A stretch of DNA of 35,292 nt from Nitrosospira sp. Nsp11 (GTDB lineage: Bacteria > Pseudomonadota > Gammaproteobacteria > Burkholderiales > Nitrosomonadaceae), in the NCBI RefSeq assembly GCF_900142705.1, contig NZ_FRBV01000020.1, positions 1-35,292 of the forward strand, read 5' to 3'. Below are positions 17,290-24,762 of the stretch, one piece after another; position 1 is the stretch's first letter, and each line of letters starts with the position of its first letter. The position numbers and the translations under genes are program-made. A model generated the notes under the pieces. It saw only the letters and a list, made by a program, of their open reading frames with translations, searched no databases and was not told the DNA's origin.

Positions 17290-17679
17290 TTACTTTAGTT
17301 TGCGGTTCATTTCGTTTTGTAGTGTTTGATCGCTTTCCTTCAATGCGTCTGCTGCTTGCTTTGCTTTCGCCGCGCGCGCTTTAGCGGTCGCTAATTGCGC
17401 ATTTGTTTGCGCGTTTTCACCTAACTTTCTGGCACGTTTGTAGTCATCATCCATCGCTGCCTTTTCTGCATTCTCCAGGTTGTCCTGGGCCGTTTTCAAT
17501 TCCACTGGAGCAAATTCCGGCGCCCCGGCGCTTACCGCGTCGGCAACCGCAGTTTTCGCGACGGCAAGCTGAGCCGCCATGTCTCTTTTTTCCGTGGTTG
17601 CGCAACCTGCTGTGAACACAGCGGCAAGAACCATTACGCTCATCATTTGATACCATCTATATTTCGAAAAGTCTTTCAT
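17290..17679 (-). CDS. DUF4398 family lipoprotein
   Basis: The product has 129 residues with a signal peptide and lipobox TAGC (Cys26). An almost wholly helical, alanine- and lysine-rich mature part follows. The segment AKTAVADAVSAGAPEFAPVELKTAQDNLENA is the DUF4398 core and resembles the corresponding part of the OmpA-type protein encoded 21 bp downstream. The C-terminal half is a predicted coiled coil (ARAAKAKQAADALKESDQTLQNEMNR). In size and helix content it is like Lpp-type spacer lipoproteins, but it has no recognisable peptidoglycan-linking Lys motif beyond a terminal LK. The likely role is structural, between outer membrane and cell wall; this is inference. Confidence 0.82.
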   Translation of the reverse strand: MKDFSKYRWYQMMSVMVLAAVFTAGCATTEKRDMAAQLAVAKTAVADAVSAGAPEFAPVELKTAQDNLENAEKAAMDDDYKRARKLGENAQTNAQLATAKARAAKAKQAADALKESDQTLQNEMNRKLK

Positions 17680-17849
17680 CGCTCACCTCCTAAAGATCAA
17701 TAGAATCCAATTAACAGAACTACTGATGAGTTTATGGAGAAAAATTTGAATAATCCGTCTGCTAGCGCACGTAAGGGCTGGTAGACGTCGCATATGAGCC
17801 AGACGATTAAACGGATCGGCAAGCCTGGTTAGCAAAAACAACCGATTTC

Positions 17850-17884
17850 TTCTCCACAATTGCTGTGGATAAGTTTGTGGATAA
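17850..17884. promoter_or_regulatory. Cluster of DnaA boxes
   Basis: Two perfect copies of the consensus DnaA box, TGTGGATAA (TTATCCACA on the minus strand), lie at 17864-17872 and 17876-17884, in the same orientation and 12 bp apart. A one-mismatch copy, TTCTCCACA, occurs in the opposite orientation at 17850-17858. An A+T-rich stretch follows at about 17915-17980. Binding of DnaA is a prediction from these matches; whether the site is a regulator, titration site or part of an origin is unknown. Confidence 0.6.
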
Positions 17885-18142
17885 CCTCTGGACACGCGGG
17901 GTAAGTCAGCTTTCTGTAACGCTATTTACTTAGTTGACCGTTTTTTAAACTAAAAAAATGTAATAGTATTATCAGATAGTTAGGTGGAAAGCCAACGTTC
18001 ATGCCGCTTTCCACGGACTTATTATGGGCATTTGTGTAGCCTGCGTTACAGATGTGGATTACTGCCAAATGTCAATAGTCTTCGCTGTAGTACTTTTGGG
18101 TTCAAGTATATATTGGAGCAGCTGGAATCAAGCTTGCTGGTA

Positions 18143-18227
18143 TTCTGGTCCGTTGTGACCCGGGGTTCTGGACGAACGTGACGGTTATTCTGGTTGTTTG
18201 TGACCAGCTATTCCGGGCGAACGTGAC
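18143..18227 (+). repeat. Fourfold ~22-bp direct repeat (possible IS21-type terminus)
   Basis: The motif TTC(T/C)GG-n-(C)G-n3-GTGAC starts at 18143, 18166, 18188 and 18211, spaced 23, 22 and 23 bp. Viewed as two 40-bp units (18143-18182, 18188-18227) the copies match at 31 of 40 positions. Iterated short repeats of this kind are known at the ends of IS21-family elements, where they bind the transposase IstA, and this motif looks like ones I associate with such ends. No istA/istB gene is present, so this would be a solo relic. A repressor-binding array is an alternative. Confidence 0.5.
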
Positions 18228-18290
18228 TTTGACCTGGATAATCCTTTGGCACGTCCGGGCCAAAATGTGGGAATTTGGCGCATACTCTTC

Positions 18291-18866
18291 CTACTGGATC
18301 ACGCGTGGATGGCCGCCCCTCTTGAATGCGTGAATGGCCTCTTCCCTGCTTCCCACGGTAATATCAGACGGACAAAAGAAATATCTGGAAAGCGCCCGCT
18401 GCGCATAGTGCTGTGATACATCTTCGAGTTCCTCCCACTTTGATACCCGCGCTCGTACCCATGTCCTGTCGTCACGAGCTACCGCGTATAACCTTTTTGC
18501 GGGACCCCGTAATTTAAATATCAACACTTCCGCTCTCACGTTCTCTCCAGCACCACCGGTCGCACACTGCATACCCTCGTAGCTTATGTTCGTCGCGCCT
18601 TGGGGGGATTTGATCACCAATGTGTAGCGCACGATATTGTCTTTTCCCACAACGATGGAAGGAGCGTCAATATAGTGAAGGTTATCGCTTGCAGGGCCAG
18701 CGTCAAAAGGCAACAGATTCTCAACTTTAGGGTAGGCGGGTAGCTGTACCTGCAGCTCGGCCCAGGTTTTGCCGCCATCAAAATCACTATCGAATCCCTC
18801 CAATGCCTTCTGGGGAGCGCACGCCGCGAGCAGCAGGAAGCATAGCAACAACAAAATTCTTTTCAT
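18291..18866 (-). CDS. CNP1-like family lipoprotein
   Basis: The product has 191 residues with a lipoprotein signal peptide (MKRILLLLCFLLLAAC, lipobox LAAC). The mature sequence follows the CNP1-like pattern: DFDGGKTWAELQVQLPAYP, ENLLPFDAGPASDNLHYIDAPSI, VRYTLVIKSPQGATNISYEGMQC and a C-terminal SRYFFCPSDI segment. Two cysteines in the mature part may pair. The family is named after a neisserial protein and is largely betaproteobacterial; its biochemical role is not established. It stands alone, transcribed leftwards, with the fourfold repeat lying just beyond its 3' end. Confidence 0.85.
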   Translation of the reverse strand: MKRILLLLCFLLLAACAPQKALEGFDSDFDGGKTWAELQVQLPAYPKVENLLPFDAGPASDNLHYIDAPSIVVGKDNIVRYTLVIKSPQGATNISYEGMQCATGGAGENVRAEVLIFKLRGPAKRLYAVARDDRTWVRARVSKWEELEDVSQHYAQRALSRYFFCPSDITVGSREEAIHAFKRGGHPRVIQ

Positions 18867-18942
18867 GATAACGTCTTAAAGGGCACCGCGAAACATTGTT
18901 CAAACTTCTGTTGCAGATTTTGAGAATGAGGAGGATTGGTCG

Positions 18943-19008
18943 ATGCCTTTGCTTCAGGAATTGGAATACATAGGCTCAACTTCAGGATACTCGCTCGCGG
19001 ACAAATAA
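18943..19008 (+). CDS. Possible 21-codon ORF with strong Shine-Dalgarno
   Basis: An ATG at 18943 is preceded at 8 bases by GAGGAGG (18928-18934), a near-perfect ribosome-binding site. It opens 21 codons ending in TAA at 19006. Shifting frame near the end would join it to an open frame running to 19193. It could therefore be the start of a frameshifted gene of roughly 85 codons or a genuine short peptide. There is no recognisable similarity. Confidence 0.25.
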   Translation: MPLLQELEYIGSTSGYSLADK

Positions 19009-19396
19009 CTGGGGATTATGTGAATGTGCCTAATGAAAGCATGAGCTTTTCGTTCGGATACCTTCAAATGCAGAGTTTAAAAAAGGTATTGCACGAGCCT
19101 ATCGCAGTATTGGTCAGGAGATCAGATCAAGGAAGAGATTTAGAACGAGGAGAAGGACGCTTCTGCTTTATTGGCCTTATCTCGTTGGATTAACCACCAG
19201 AGAGCCGCTTGTTGACTACAGTTACCAGATTTGTCCGAATCGGCAAGCCAAACAAATGAGGCTTGCAGCGATTCAAGCACTTTTCATTTTAAAGCCGGGT
19301 TAGTACCGCCGGCTAATTTCGATACACCAAACTTCAGAAAATCGGCGATATCTTTCCCTCTTCGCCGCCACTCGATCTGTTCAGCGCAAGAGCGAG

Positions 19397-19468
19397 TCAG
19401 ATAGCGGGTGTCGGTTTCTTTTTAGGTTTCTTTGCTTCTTTGTTTTTCCTTTGCTGACCTTTTGCCAT
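19397..19468 (-). CDS. 23-residue lysine-rich small protein (MAKGQ type)
   Basis: On the minus strand an ATG at 19466-19468 opens 23 codons (MAKGQQRKNKEAKKPKKK, then a short Pro/Thr/Ala/Ile end) to a TGA at 19397-19399. AAGGAGAG lies about 8 bases upstream, an excellent ribosome-binding site. The MAKGQ...KEAKKPKK pattern is one I recognise from very short conserved hypothetical proteins of proteobacteria. It is strongly basic with no hydrophobic segment, so nucleic-acid or ribosome binding is conceivable but unproven. A larger open frame on the same strand (19381-19578) reads in another frame and has no comparable RBS. Confidence 0.6.
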   Translation of the reverse strand: MAKGQQRKNKEAKKPKKKPTPAI

Positions 19469-19687
19469 GATGCTCTCCTTGCATTGATGATGCTCACATA
19501 GCGATAAACAATCGCTCCATAGCTAACGGTTCCTACCTGAATCGTTATTACTTTGCCGCCGTTGACCGCAGTTTTCAAGTCTGGCTTGAACCATTCTATA
19601 CTTATCTAGCGTTGCTGCCGGTCGAATATTGACCAGCGCCAGCACTTGGCACATAGAATCAGCTTGCTGGGATCAAAGGCACTGAAT

Positions 19688-21028
19688 TTATCTCGCTTGG
19701 CTGAATTGCTCGCGCAAGTCCTTTATGGCATTGGGCTCGCCGCGAACCCGAAAGAAGGTGCCCTCATTGTCCGAGTGCTCCTCCAGCACCTGACAGCTTG
19801 CGTATATTCCTCCGCGCAGTTGCTGTGCCGACCAGGGAAGAAAAAGCTCGGCCTCAACCAGATCCTGCTGGAAAAACGCGATGATCGTCTGGCGGAGCTT
19901 CGCGACGTCGTCGGGGCGGCGTGCGCTCATTACCACGCAATCCGGGTACTGTATCCGCAAGGCGGCTTCGCGTTCAGCTTGTGCCGCCGCATCGCCGACA
20001 TGGTCGATCTTGTTGAAGACGCGGATGCGCGGCACGACATTCGCACCGATCTCCTCAAGCACGCTATCCGTGACCTCAAGCTGGCGCTCAAACCCGGGGT
20101 CGCTCGCATCGATGACGTGGAGCAGCAGGGATGCATCCAGCGCTTCGTCCAGCGTTGATTTGAACGAGGCGACAAGCCCGTGTGGTAAATTCTTTATGAA
20201 ACCGACGGTATCACTGACGAGCACACGCGGCACGCTCTCCGGGTAGAGAGCACGCACCGTGGTATCAAGCGTAGCGAAGAGCTTATTCGCGACCAGCACC
20301 TCGCTTCCCGTGAGAGCCCGCATCAAGGTCGACTTGCCGGCATTTGTATAGCCGACGAGCGCCACGCCAGCGAACCCTTGGCGCTTTTGCCGGCGAACAC
20401 GCTGCGTCTTGCGCTCGACATCCATCGCGGCGATTTCCTGTTGAAGTTCGGCGATGCGGTCACGGATTTTGCGTCGATCCAACTCAGTGTGCGATTCACC
20501 ACCCCCCCGGCCGCCGACGCCGCTGCGCTGCCGTCCTTGCGGCCCGGCAAGCTTTGCCGCCTCGCGCAAGCGCGGCGCCATGTATCCAAGGCGCGCAATC
20601 TCCACTTGGGCCTGCGCAGCACGAGAGCGGGCGTTGCGATGAAAAATTTCGAGGATGACCATAGTGCGGTCCATTACTTCGCAGCCGACTTCCTTCTCAA
20701 GGTTGCGCGCCTGCGATGGTGAAATCTCATGGTCGACCAGGATGACATCGATATCCCGGCTATCAGGGCTAGCGGCTATTTCCTCGAACTCGGCGGGTTC
20801 GTTGTTCACGAAGCTGCGTATCTCCTGCCGCTTGCCGGCACCAAGATAGCCCGTGACGTCGAAACTTGAGCGCTTCTGCACGAACGTGCGGACGACCTCA
20901 TACCCCAGTGTTCTTGCGAGCTCACGCAACTCGCTTAGAGACGCCTCGAACTCGCTATCGCTCACGCTCGGCAGCTGCACGGCCGCCACCACAGCGTACC
21001 TGGATTTCACTTCAACTTCTCTTTGCAT
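19688..21028 (-). CDS. hflX: GTPase HflX
   Basis: HflX is a ribosome-associated GTPase that splits stalled or idle 70S ribosomes under stress. The 446 residues contain the N-terminal HflX domain (GAGKRQEI at 63-70, DVILVDHEISPSQARNLE), and the basic helical linker with the RRKIRDRIAELQQEI coiled coil around 185-199. The G domain follows: G1 GYTNAGKST (226-234), G3 DTVGF (273-277), G4 NKID (339-342) and a G5 SAR. HflX usually sits beside hfq in proteobacteria; here it stands alone, flanked by non-coding DNA. It may be a second hflX copy or a relocated one. The start is the ATG at 21028. Confidence 0.93.
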   Translation of the reverse strand: MQREVEVKSRYAVVAAVQLPSVSDSEFEASLSELRELARTLGYEVVRTFVQKRSSFDVTGYLGAGKRQEIRSFVNNEPAEFEEIAASPDSRDIDVILVDHEISPSQARNLEKEVGCEVMDRTMVILEIFHRNARSRAAQAQVEIARLGYMAPRLREAAKLAGPQGRQRSGVGGRGGGESHTELDRRKIRDRIAELQQEIAAMDVERKTQRVRRQKRQGFAGVALVGYTNAGKSTLMRALTGSEVLVANKLFATLDTTVRALYPESVPRVLVSDTVGFIKNLPHGLVASFKSTLDEALDASLLLHVIDASDPGFERQLEVTDSVLEEIGANVVPRIRVFNKIDHVGDAAAQAEREAALRIQYPDCVVMSARRPDDVAKLRQTIIAFFQQDLVEAELFLPWSAQQLRGGIYASCQVLEEHSDNEGTFFRVRGEPNAIKDLREQFSQAR

Positions 21029-21474
21029 TAGGGGATTGCATATCTCGAGTGGGCGAATTCGGATAGTACCTGCAAATGTGATAACCGGTGCTGATTATGC
21101 TATTTACAATTATGCTTGTTGCTGGCGGTTGAAAATTAATGTGATGGACGCCCGCTACTGTAAATGCTGTTATTGCCGACTATATATTGATAATCTATGC
21201 GGGCTGATTATCTATGCAGGCTAAGCTCTGACCAGACGATTTCATCCTAATAGTTTATTTTCTATCGGTTCGCTCATCGTCAGTTGTCGACCGGCAACGA
21301 TTCAAAATTTAATCAATTCTTATCCGGCGCCAACACTCTATTCGCTTGGGAAGCAGCCACGATCCGTCTGGTCAAATGCTTTCCACGATTTTCCTCTGAC
21401 GACTCAAGCATAAGAGGGACAGATCACGTTCGCCACGCCTCGCCTAGAACACCCTCAGTTGATCTTTTTTTCCT
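21029..21474. other. Gene-free stretch with a 17-bp tandem repeat
   Basis: About 446 bp separate hflX from a truncated transposase. It contains a tandem pair of 17-bp units at 21189-21222 and no convincing ORF. The promoter for hflX should lie in the first 150 bp. Confidence 0.5.
21189..21222. repeat. 17-bp tandem duplication
   Basis: GATAATCTATGCGGGCT (21189-21205) is followed directly by GATTATCTATGCAGGCT (21206-21222), two mismatches. Simple slippage is the likely origin. Confidence 0.6.
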
Positions 21475-21966
21475 TTACTGCCCTTGCGGGCCGGCCCGCC
21501 TTGCCGCGTGTGGCACGTTGGTTGAGTGTGGATTCAATTTTTTTTGAAAACGCTCAGCCCCGAGCACAAAGTTACCATTGGTGGAATCCCGAATCTGGCT
21601 AAGCACGTCTGCGTCCAGATCCGTCTTGAACAGGTCGCGGTAGGCTATGCAACGCTGGGTATCACTTTGCGCCAGGCAGAGATATTGATAGTGAGGTCGA
21701 ATGAGACGATTCGGTCTGCCCTCGGCGTTCGCCGCATAGCTCGACCAGCGATAGTCGCAAGGATGCCGTACCATACCGGCGCGCACCGGGTTGAGTTCGA
21801 TGTAGAGGTAGCAGGCAAGCAAATAATCCTCGGTCTGAGTAAGGCAGGAGCAAAAGCGTCCTTCCCAGAGGGTACCGTTGCGCCGGTAGGTGCGGTTGAC
21901 GTACTGCACGTAACGCTGGCCCAGGTGTTTCATGAGCAGACTCGCACTGTCCGCCTTTTCAACCAT
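21475..21966 (-). pseudogene. N-terminally truncated REP-associated tyrosine transposase (RAYT)
   Basis: The 163 residues correspond to the C-terminal two thirds of a Y1/RAYT transposase. They carry KADSASLLMKHLGQRYVQYV, the GTLWEGRF motif, and YLYIELNPVRAGMV, which includes the region of the catalytic tyrosine. The N-terminal third, with the HUH metal-binding motif (normally NHVHLL), is absent. Similarity stops at about 21960, where an unrelated reading frame begins. Without HUH the protein cannot cleave DNA in the known manner, so this is a pseudogene. Intact members are about 220-250 aa and process REP palindromes; two REP-like hairpins occur at 7884 and 7972. Confidence 0.8.
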
Positions 21967-22165
21967 CCCGCCCGGCGTGATTTGATGCTAGGGCCACCGT
22001 AACTTCGGGAGTACGGAGCGGCAATTTAAGCCCTAAGGTCGAAATCCAGGCAAGGATTTTTTCCTTGTCGGCAGCAACCGATTTCCCATCAAGCATCCAC
22101 CTGGCTATATTGTCTGCCGGTTTGTTGTCCTTTGAAACCAGGAATTTCCCCAGAAACGCGCGTTT
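21959..22165 (-). pseudogene. Unidentified C-terminal gene fragment abutting the RAYT
   Basis: The minus strand is open for about 68 codons (from the stop at 22166-22168 to TGA at 21959-21961) with protein-like composition: DNIARWMLDGKSVAADKEK then ILAWISTLGLKLPLRTPEV. There is no start codon with an RBS. Its stop overlaps the first ATG of the truncated transposase, which suggests two broken genes joined end to end. I do not recognise the family. Confidence 0.4.
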
Positions 22166-22198
22166 CTATCGGGCCCATGGCTCAGGAGAGCAAAATGG

Positions 22199-22357
22199 CA
22201 GTCGGAGGCGCACCTTGATCGCTTCGGTGCGGCTCTCGAACGACGGCGCGACTACGGCAGAAAGCAAGCGCGGGACCGGCAATGCTCGCCCCCGAAATCA
22301 ATATTTTTATTTCAGTTCTTTAACTGCGTCTAGCGCGGACTGGGCAGCCAGTCCCAC
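22199..22357 (-). pseudogene. Fragments: N-terminus of FAD-dependent monooxygenase and C-terminus of a preceding gene
   Basis: Reading leftwards from about 22308, the frame gives KILISGASIAGPALAF, the typical N-terminal FAD-binding loop of PHBH-type monooxygenases. It then loses similarity and stops near 22199. No ATG is present where one is expected (TAAAAATATTG in place of ATGAAAATATTG). Immediately upstream, 22307-22357, another frame ends in SALDAVKELK then TAA, overlapping the former start. This looks like the junction of two genes of one operon whose remainder has been lost. Confidence 0.5.
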
Positions 22358-22497
22358 TTAATCCGCCAAAACCTATGTGAAGAGGCACTAGTGGCTGAGG
22401 CGCGAATTAAACCTGGTCGGCGCCATCGTCGGCTAGCTGAACTGATACGCGCGTGCGAGAGCGCAGCTCTTTAAGTGGAGGCGTGCGATGATGCGGA

Positions 22498-23130
22498 TCA
22501 GCGCGTTAGCACGAGGTGGGTCGCCAGCTCCGTTGGGACCACCTCTGTCACCCGATATCCAAGACCTGGTAGATCAATGCCTGTGAACAGGGATTCACCA
22601 CGGCCCAGGAAGGTCGGCGACATTGCCAGATGCATCTCGTCGATTGCGCCTGCGAGTAGGTACTGGCGGACTGTCGAAACGCCGCCGCCGATCTTCACGT
22701 CCAGGTCGCCCGCGGCCGCTTTGGCCTGAGCGAGCGCCGACTCGATCCCGTCGGTGACGAAATAGAAAGTCGTCCCGCCCTCCATCACGATGGGCGCTCG
22801 GGCGTGATGGGTGAGGATAAAGGTCGGCGCGTGATACGGGGGATTGTTGCCCCACCAGCCTTTCCAGTCGGGTCCGCCCCAATCGTCGCCTGCCGGTCCG
22901 AACATGTTGCGGCCGAGGATGAATGCGCCGAAGCCTTCCGCCGTGGCGCGGGCGAAGCGATCATCAATCCCGTCGTCCTTTCCCAACATCGATCGGAACG
23001 TCCGGGTCGGGTAGAACCAGTTATGCAACTTCCGGCCTCCCTTGCCCAACGGATGTTCCAAACTTTGGTCTGGGCCGGCGCCGAAGCCGTCGGTGGACAC
23101 TGCAAAACCTCTTACGCGCACCTTGCCCAT
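22498..23130 (-). CDS. Dihydrofolate reductase family protein (RibD C-terminal domain)
   Basis: The 210-residue single-domain protein of the RibD-C/DHFR-like superfamily shows RGFAVSTDGFGAGPDQSLE at the N-terminus, FGAFILGRNMFGPAG (about 78-92), PTFILTHHARAP, the nucleotide-binding IGGGVSTVRQYLLAGAIDEMHL (about 147-168) and a SPTFLGRGESLF motif. Such stand-alone members reduce unknown substrates with NAD(P)H; true folate or riboflavin roles are unlikely. It lies beside fragments of an FAD monooxygenase, a common neighbour for this family. The product is intact. High GC and the pseudogene-rich surroundings suggest acquisition by transfer. Confidence 0.85.
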   Translation of the reverse strand: MGKVRVRGFAVSTDGFGAGPDQSLEHPLGKGGRKLHNWFYPTRTFRSMLGKDDGIDDRFARATAEGFGAFILGRNMFGPAGDDWGGPDWKGWWGNNPPYHAPTFILTHHARAPIVMEGGTTFYFVTDGIESALAQAKAAAGDLDVKIGGGVSTVRQYLLAGAIDEMHLAMSPTFLGRGESLFTGIDLPGLGYRVTEVVPTELATHLVLTR

Positions 23131-23571
23131 GGGAATCCTCCGTGTGGTAATGAACGGATCTGATCAAGAGTATTAGCCAGTGACAGCTTAAGCGGCTGAC
23201 GGGCAAGTTATGTCGAGAAGAAATTTTGCCAGTCTATCGAATGAAGCTTCGATCCCCTTAAAACCGACCCCAATATGCCACAATAGGCGGAAGTACGACA
23301 AGTCAGAAAATCGCTGTAATGCAACGTTGGATAGGACTTGTTGTGTTGGCGCCCTGATGAGGATAGAACGATTTTTAGCTGTTTGCCAACTTACGGTTAA
23401 TCATTGATCGAGCCAACATAAAATAAAGTATGGCAATTTGTTAGTATGTAATCGCTTAGTCAATATCCGTCGGCAAAGCAGTCCGTTTTCGAGGTCACTA
23501 ATAAGCTAGCGTCGTAATGATCCCGTGCCATTTTATATCAAGAATTTCTTGCAAAGTTACCCTGACGTTAC
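23131..23571. other. Gene-free stretch
   Basis: About 440 bp lie between the DHFR-like gene and the terminator of tRNA-Lys. It is A+T-richer than the neighbouring gene. Short frames here have no RBS or recognisable product. A directly repeated GTTACCCTGA occurs at about 23557-23575. No duplicated tRNA 3' end was found. Confidence 0.5.
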
Positions 23572-23612
23572 CCTGAAAAATAACAAAGGACTAGCGTTTA
23601 AGCTAATCCTTT
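23572..23612 (-). terminator. Rho-independent terminator of tRNA-Lys
   Basis: On the minus strand AAAGGATTAGC (23612-23602) and GCTAGTCCTTT (23595-23585) form an 11-bp stem with one G.T pair and a 6-base loop. TTATTTTT follows. It begins 7 bases after the CCA of the tRNA. Confidence 0.85.
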
Positions 23613-23618
23613 GATTAT

Positions 23619-23694
23619 TGGTGGGTCGTGAGCGGCTCGAACGCTCGACCTACGGATTAAGAGTCCGCTGCTCTACCAGCTGAGCTAACGACCC
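23619..23694 (-). tRNA. tRNA-Lys(CTT)
   Basis: The 76-base minus-strand sequence folds as a standard cloverleaf. The acceptor stem pairs GGGTCGT (23694-23688) with ACGACCC (23629-23623), and the D-loop carries AGCTGGTAGAGC. The anticodon arm GCGGA-CTCTTAA-TCCGT gives anticodon CTT (reads AAG, lysine), and the T-loop is GTTCGAGCC. The discriminator is A, and the 3' CCA is encoded (23621-23619). No other tRNA is adjacent. Confidence 0.96.
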
Positions 23695-23894
23695 GGAATT
23701 TCTAAGTAACCTGGGGCGGAACAACGAAATACAACTTATCGTTGTGTACCGACCTCGGCGATGCAATGCTACCACATCCATCGATAAATTCGAATGGGGA
23801 ACACGACGAACATCGGTGTAATGTTACGCGACAAGAAGCTTTTTATTCGATCAGGCGGACAGCTCGATTTTCAAAAATCGCCTATGTAAATTGT

Positions 23895-24647
23895 TCAGGA
23901 GGATTGGCTGCCCGCCATGCACTCATCCAATAGGGCAAGCATGCGCTGCCAGTGCGAACCTTTCCAGAAAATACGCTGGCAAGTATCGCAAGTACTGAAG
24001 TAATTGAAATGCTCGCGTATAAAGGGTGGAATACGCATCAGCACTTCTGTTTTGTCAATGGAATGCAATGCCGTATTGCATTCCAGGCATAGCGTAAACG
24101 GCCGTACGCTTCGCGCGAGATCCAGCCGGCCGAATATTTCGCGCAACTGCTGCGCTGGTTTTAATGCGTGCACGTAACACCCATGGGTTATGGTGCGGCG
24201 CTTGAGCAGTTCGCGGTCACGCGTAAGCAGAATGCGTCCGTCGCGCGCGACGATAGCCTCTATTTTGCTATCCTGGAAATTGTTATCGTAAAGCGTATTG
24301 AAGCCTGCCATGCGCAGTAAGCGGGCGAGCCCGCCCATGTGGGCGTCTGCAATAAAGTGCGTCATGCGTAAGGGTTTCTCGCGCACTCGCAACATGGGGG
24401 TGATGTCGAGCATCTCGAACCTGGGAAAAACCGCGACCTGGTCGCCATCTTTCAATAACCGCTCGAAACCTACCGATTCTCCATTGACCAGCACCAATTC
24501 GACCTCGGTATGGGGCACGCCCAGCGCTTCTATCATGTGCTTGGTCGTCGCCGCTCGGGCGCAAGGGCAAGCAAATTCGCGCTTGCGCCGTTCTGGCGCG
24601 AGAAAATCGTTCAGTTCCTCGTAGAACCGGAATGTTGCGGTGACCAT
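23895..24647 (-). CDS. Mut7-C RNase domain protein with N-terminal ubiquitin-like domain
   Basis: The 250 residues combine a beta-grasp ubiquitin/ThiS-like domain (Ub-Mut7C, about residues 1-82, with FRFYEELNDFL and LLKDGDQVAVFPRF) with a Mut7-C PIN-like domain. The latter has HFIADAHMGGLARLLRMAGF with the conserved acidic residue, and GRILLTRDRELLKRR. A C-terminal zinc ribbon follows (CLEC near residue 186, CDTC near 218). The Mut7-C family is predicted to be RNA-cleaving, named from nematode MUT-7; the bacterial substrate is unknown. The beta-grasp domain lacks the C-terminal Gly-Gly of ThiS or MoaD, so it is not an obvious sulfur carrier. It stands alone on the minus strand. Confidence 0.87.
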   Translation of the reverse strand: MVTATFRFYEELNDFLAPERRKREFACPCARAATTKHMIEALGVPHTEVELVLVNGESVGFERLLKDGDQVAVFPRFEMLDITPMLRVREKPLRMTHFIADAHMGGLARLLRMAGFNTLYDNNFQDSKIEAIVARDGRILLTRDRELLKRRTITHGCYVHALKPAQQLREIFGRLDLARSVRPFTLCLECNTALHSIDKTEVLMRIPPFIREHFNYFSTCDTCQRIFWKGSHWQRMLALLDECMAGSQSS

Positions 24648-24762
24648 CTGGAAAGTATTGCACTTTTAGGGAAAAAGCGCATGCCGACGTGATGATGGGG
24701 GAAATCGCAAGCTTGCTCAGAGGTTTCCCGCAAACCTTATTGGTGAGCGACTCTGTCTGATG

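Larger units (their letters stand above)
17680..18290. other. Gene-free stretch with DnaA boxes and iterated repeat
   Basis: The 611-bp interval has no credible ORF. It carries a DnaA-box cluster at 17850-17884, an A+T-rich tract at about 17915-17980, and a fourfold repeated motif at 18143-18227, each annotated separately. It would also contain the promoter of the DUF4398 lipoprotein operon (17679 leftwards). Confidence 0.6.

Noticed and set aside
17850-17884. Calling the DnaA-box cluster the chromosomal origin
   Set aside because: Only two perfect boxes, and no dnaA, dnaN, gyrB, rpmH or parAB genes are nearby; kept as a regulatory or titration candidate.
18143-18227. CRISPR array
   Set aside because: The copies are only 22-23 bp apart start to start with no unique spacers, and no cas gene is present.
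23619-23694. tRNA-Lys as an integration site of the nearby DHFR-like/RAYT region
   Set aside because: I found no duplicate of the tRNA 3' end in the window and no integrase gene beside it.
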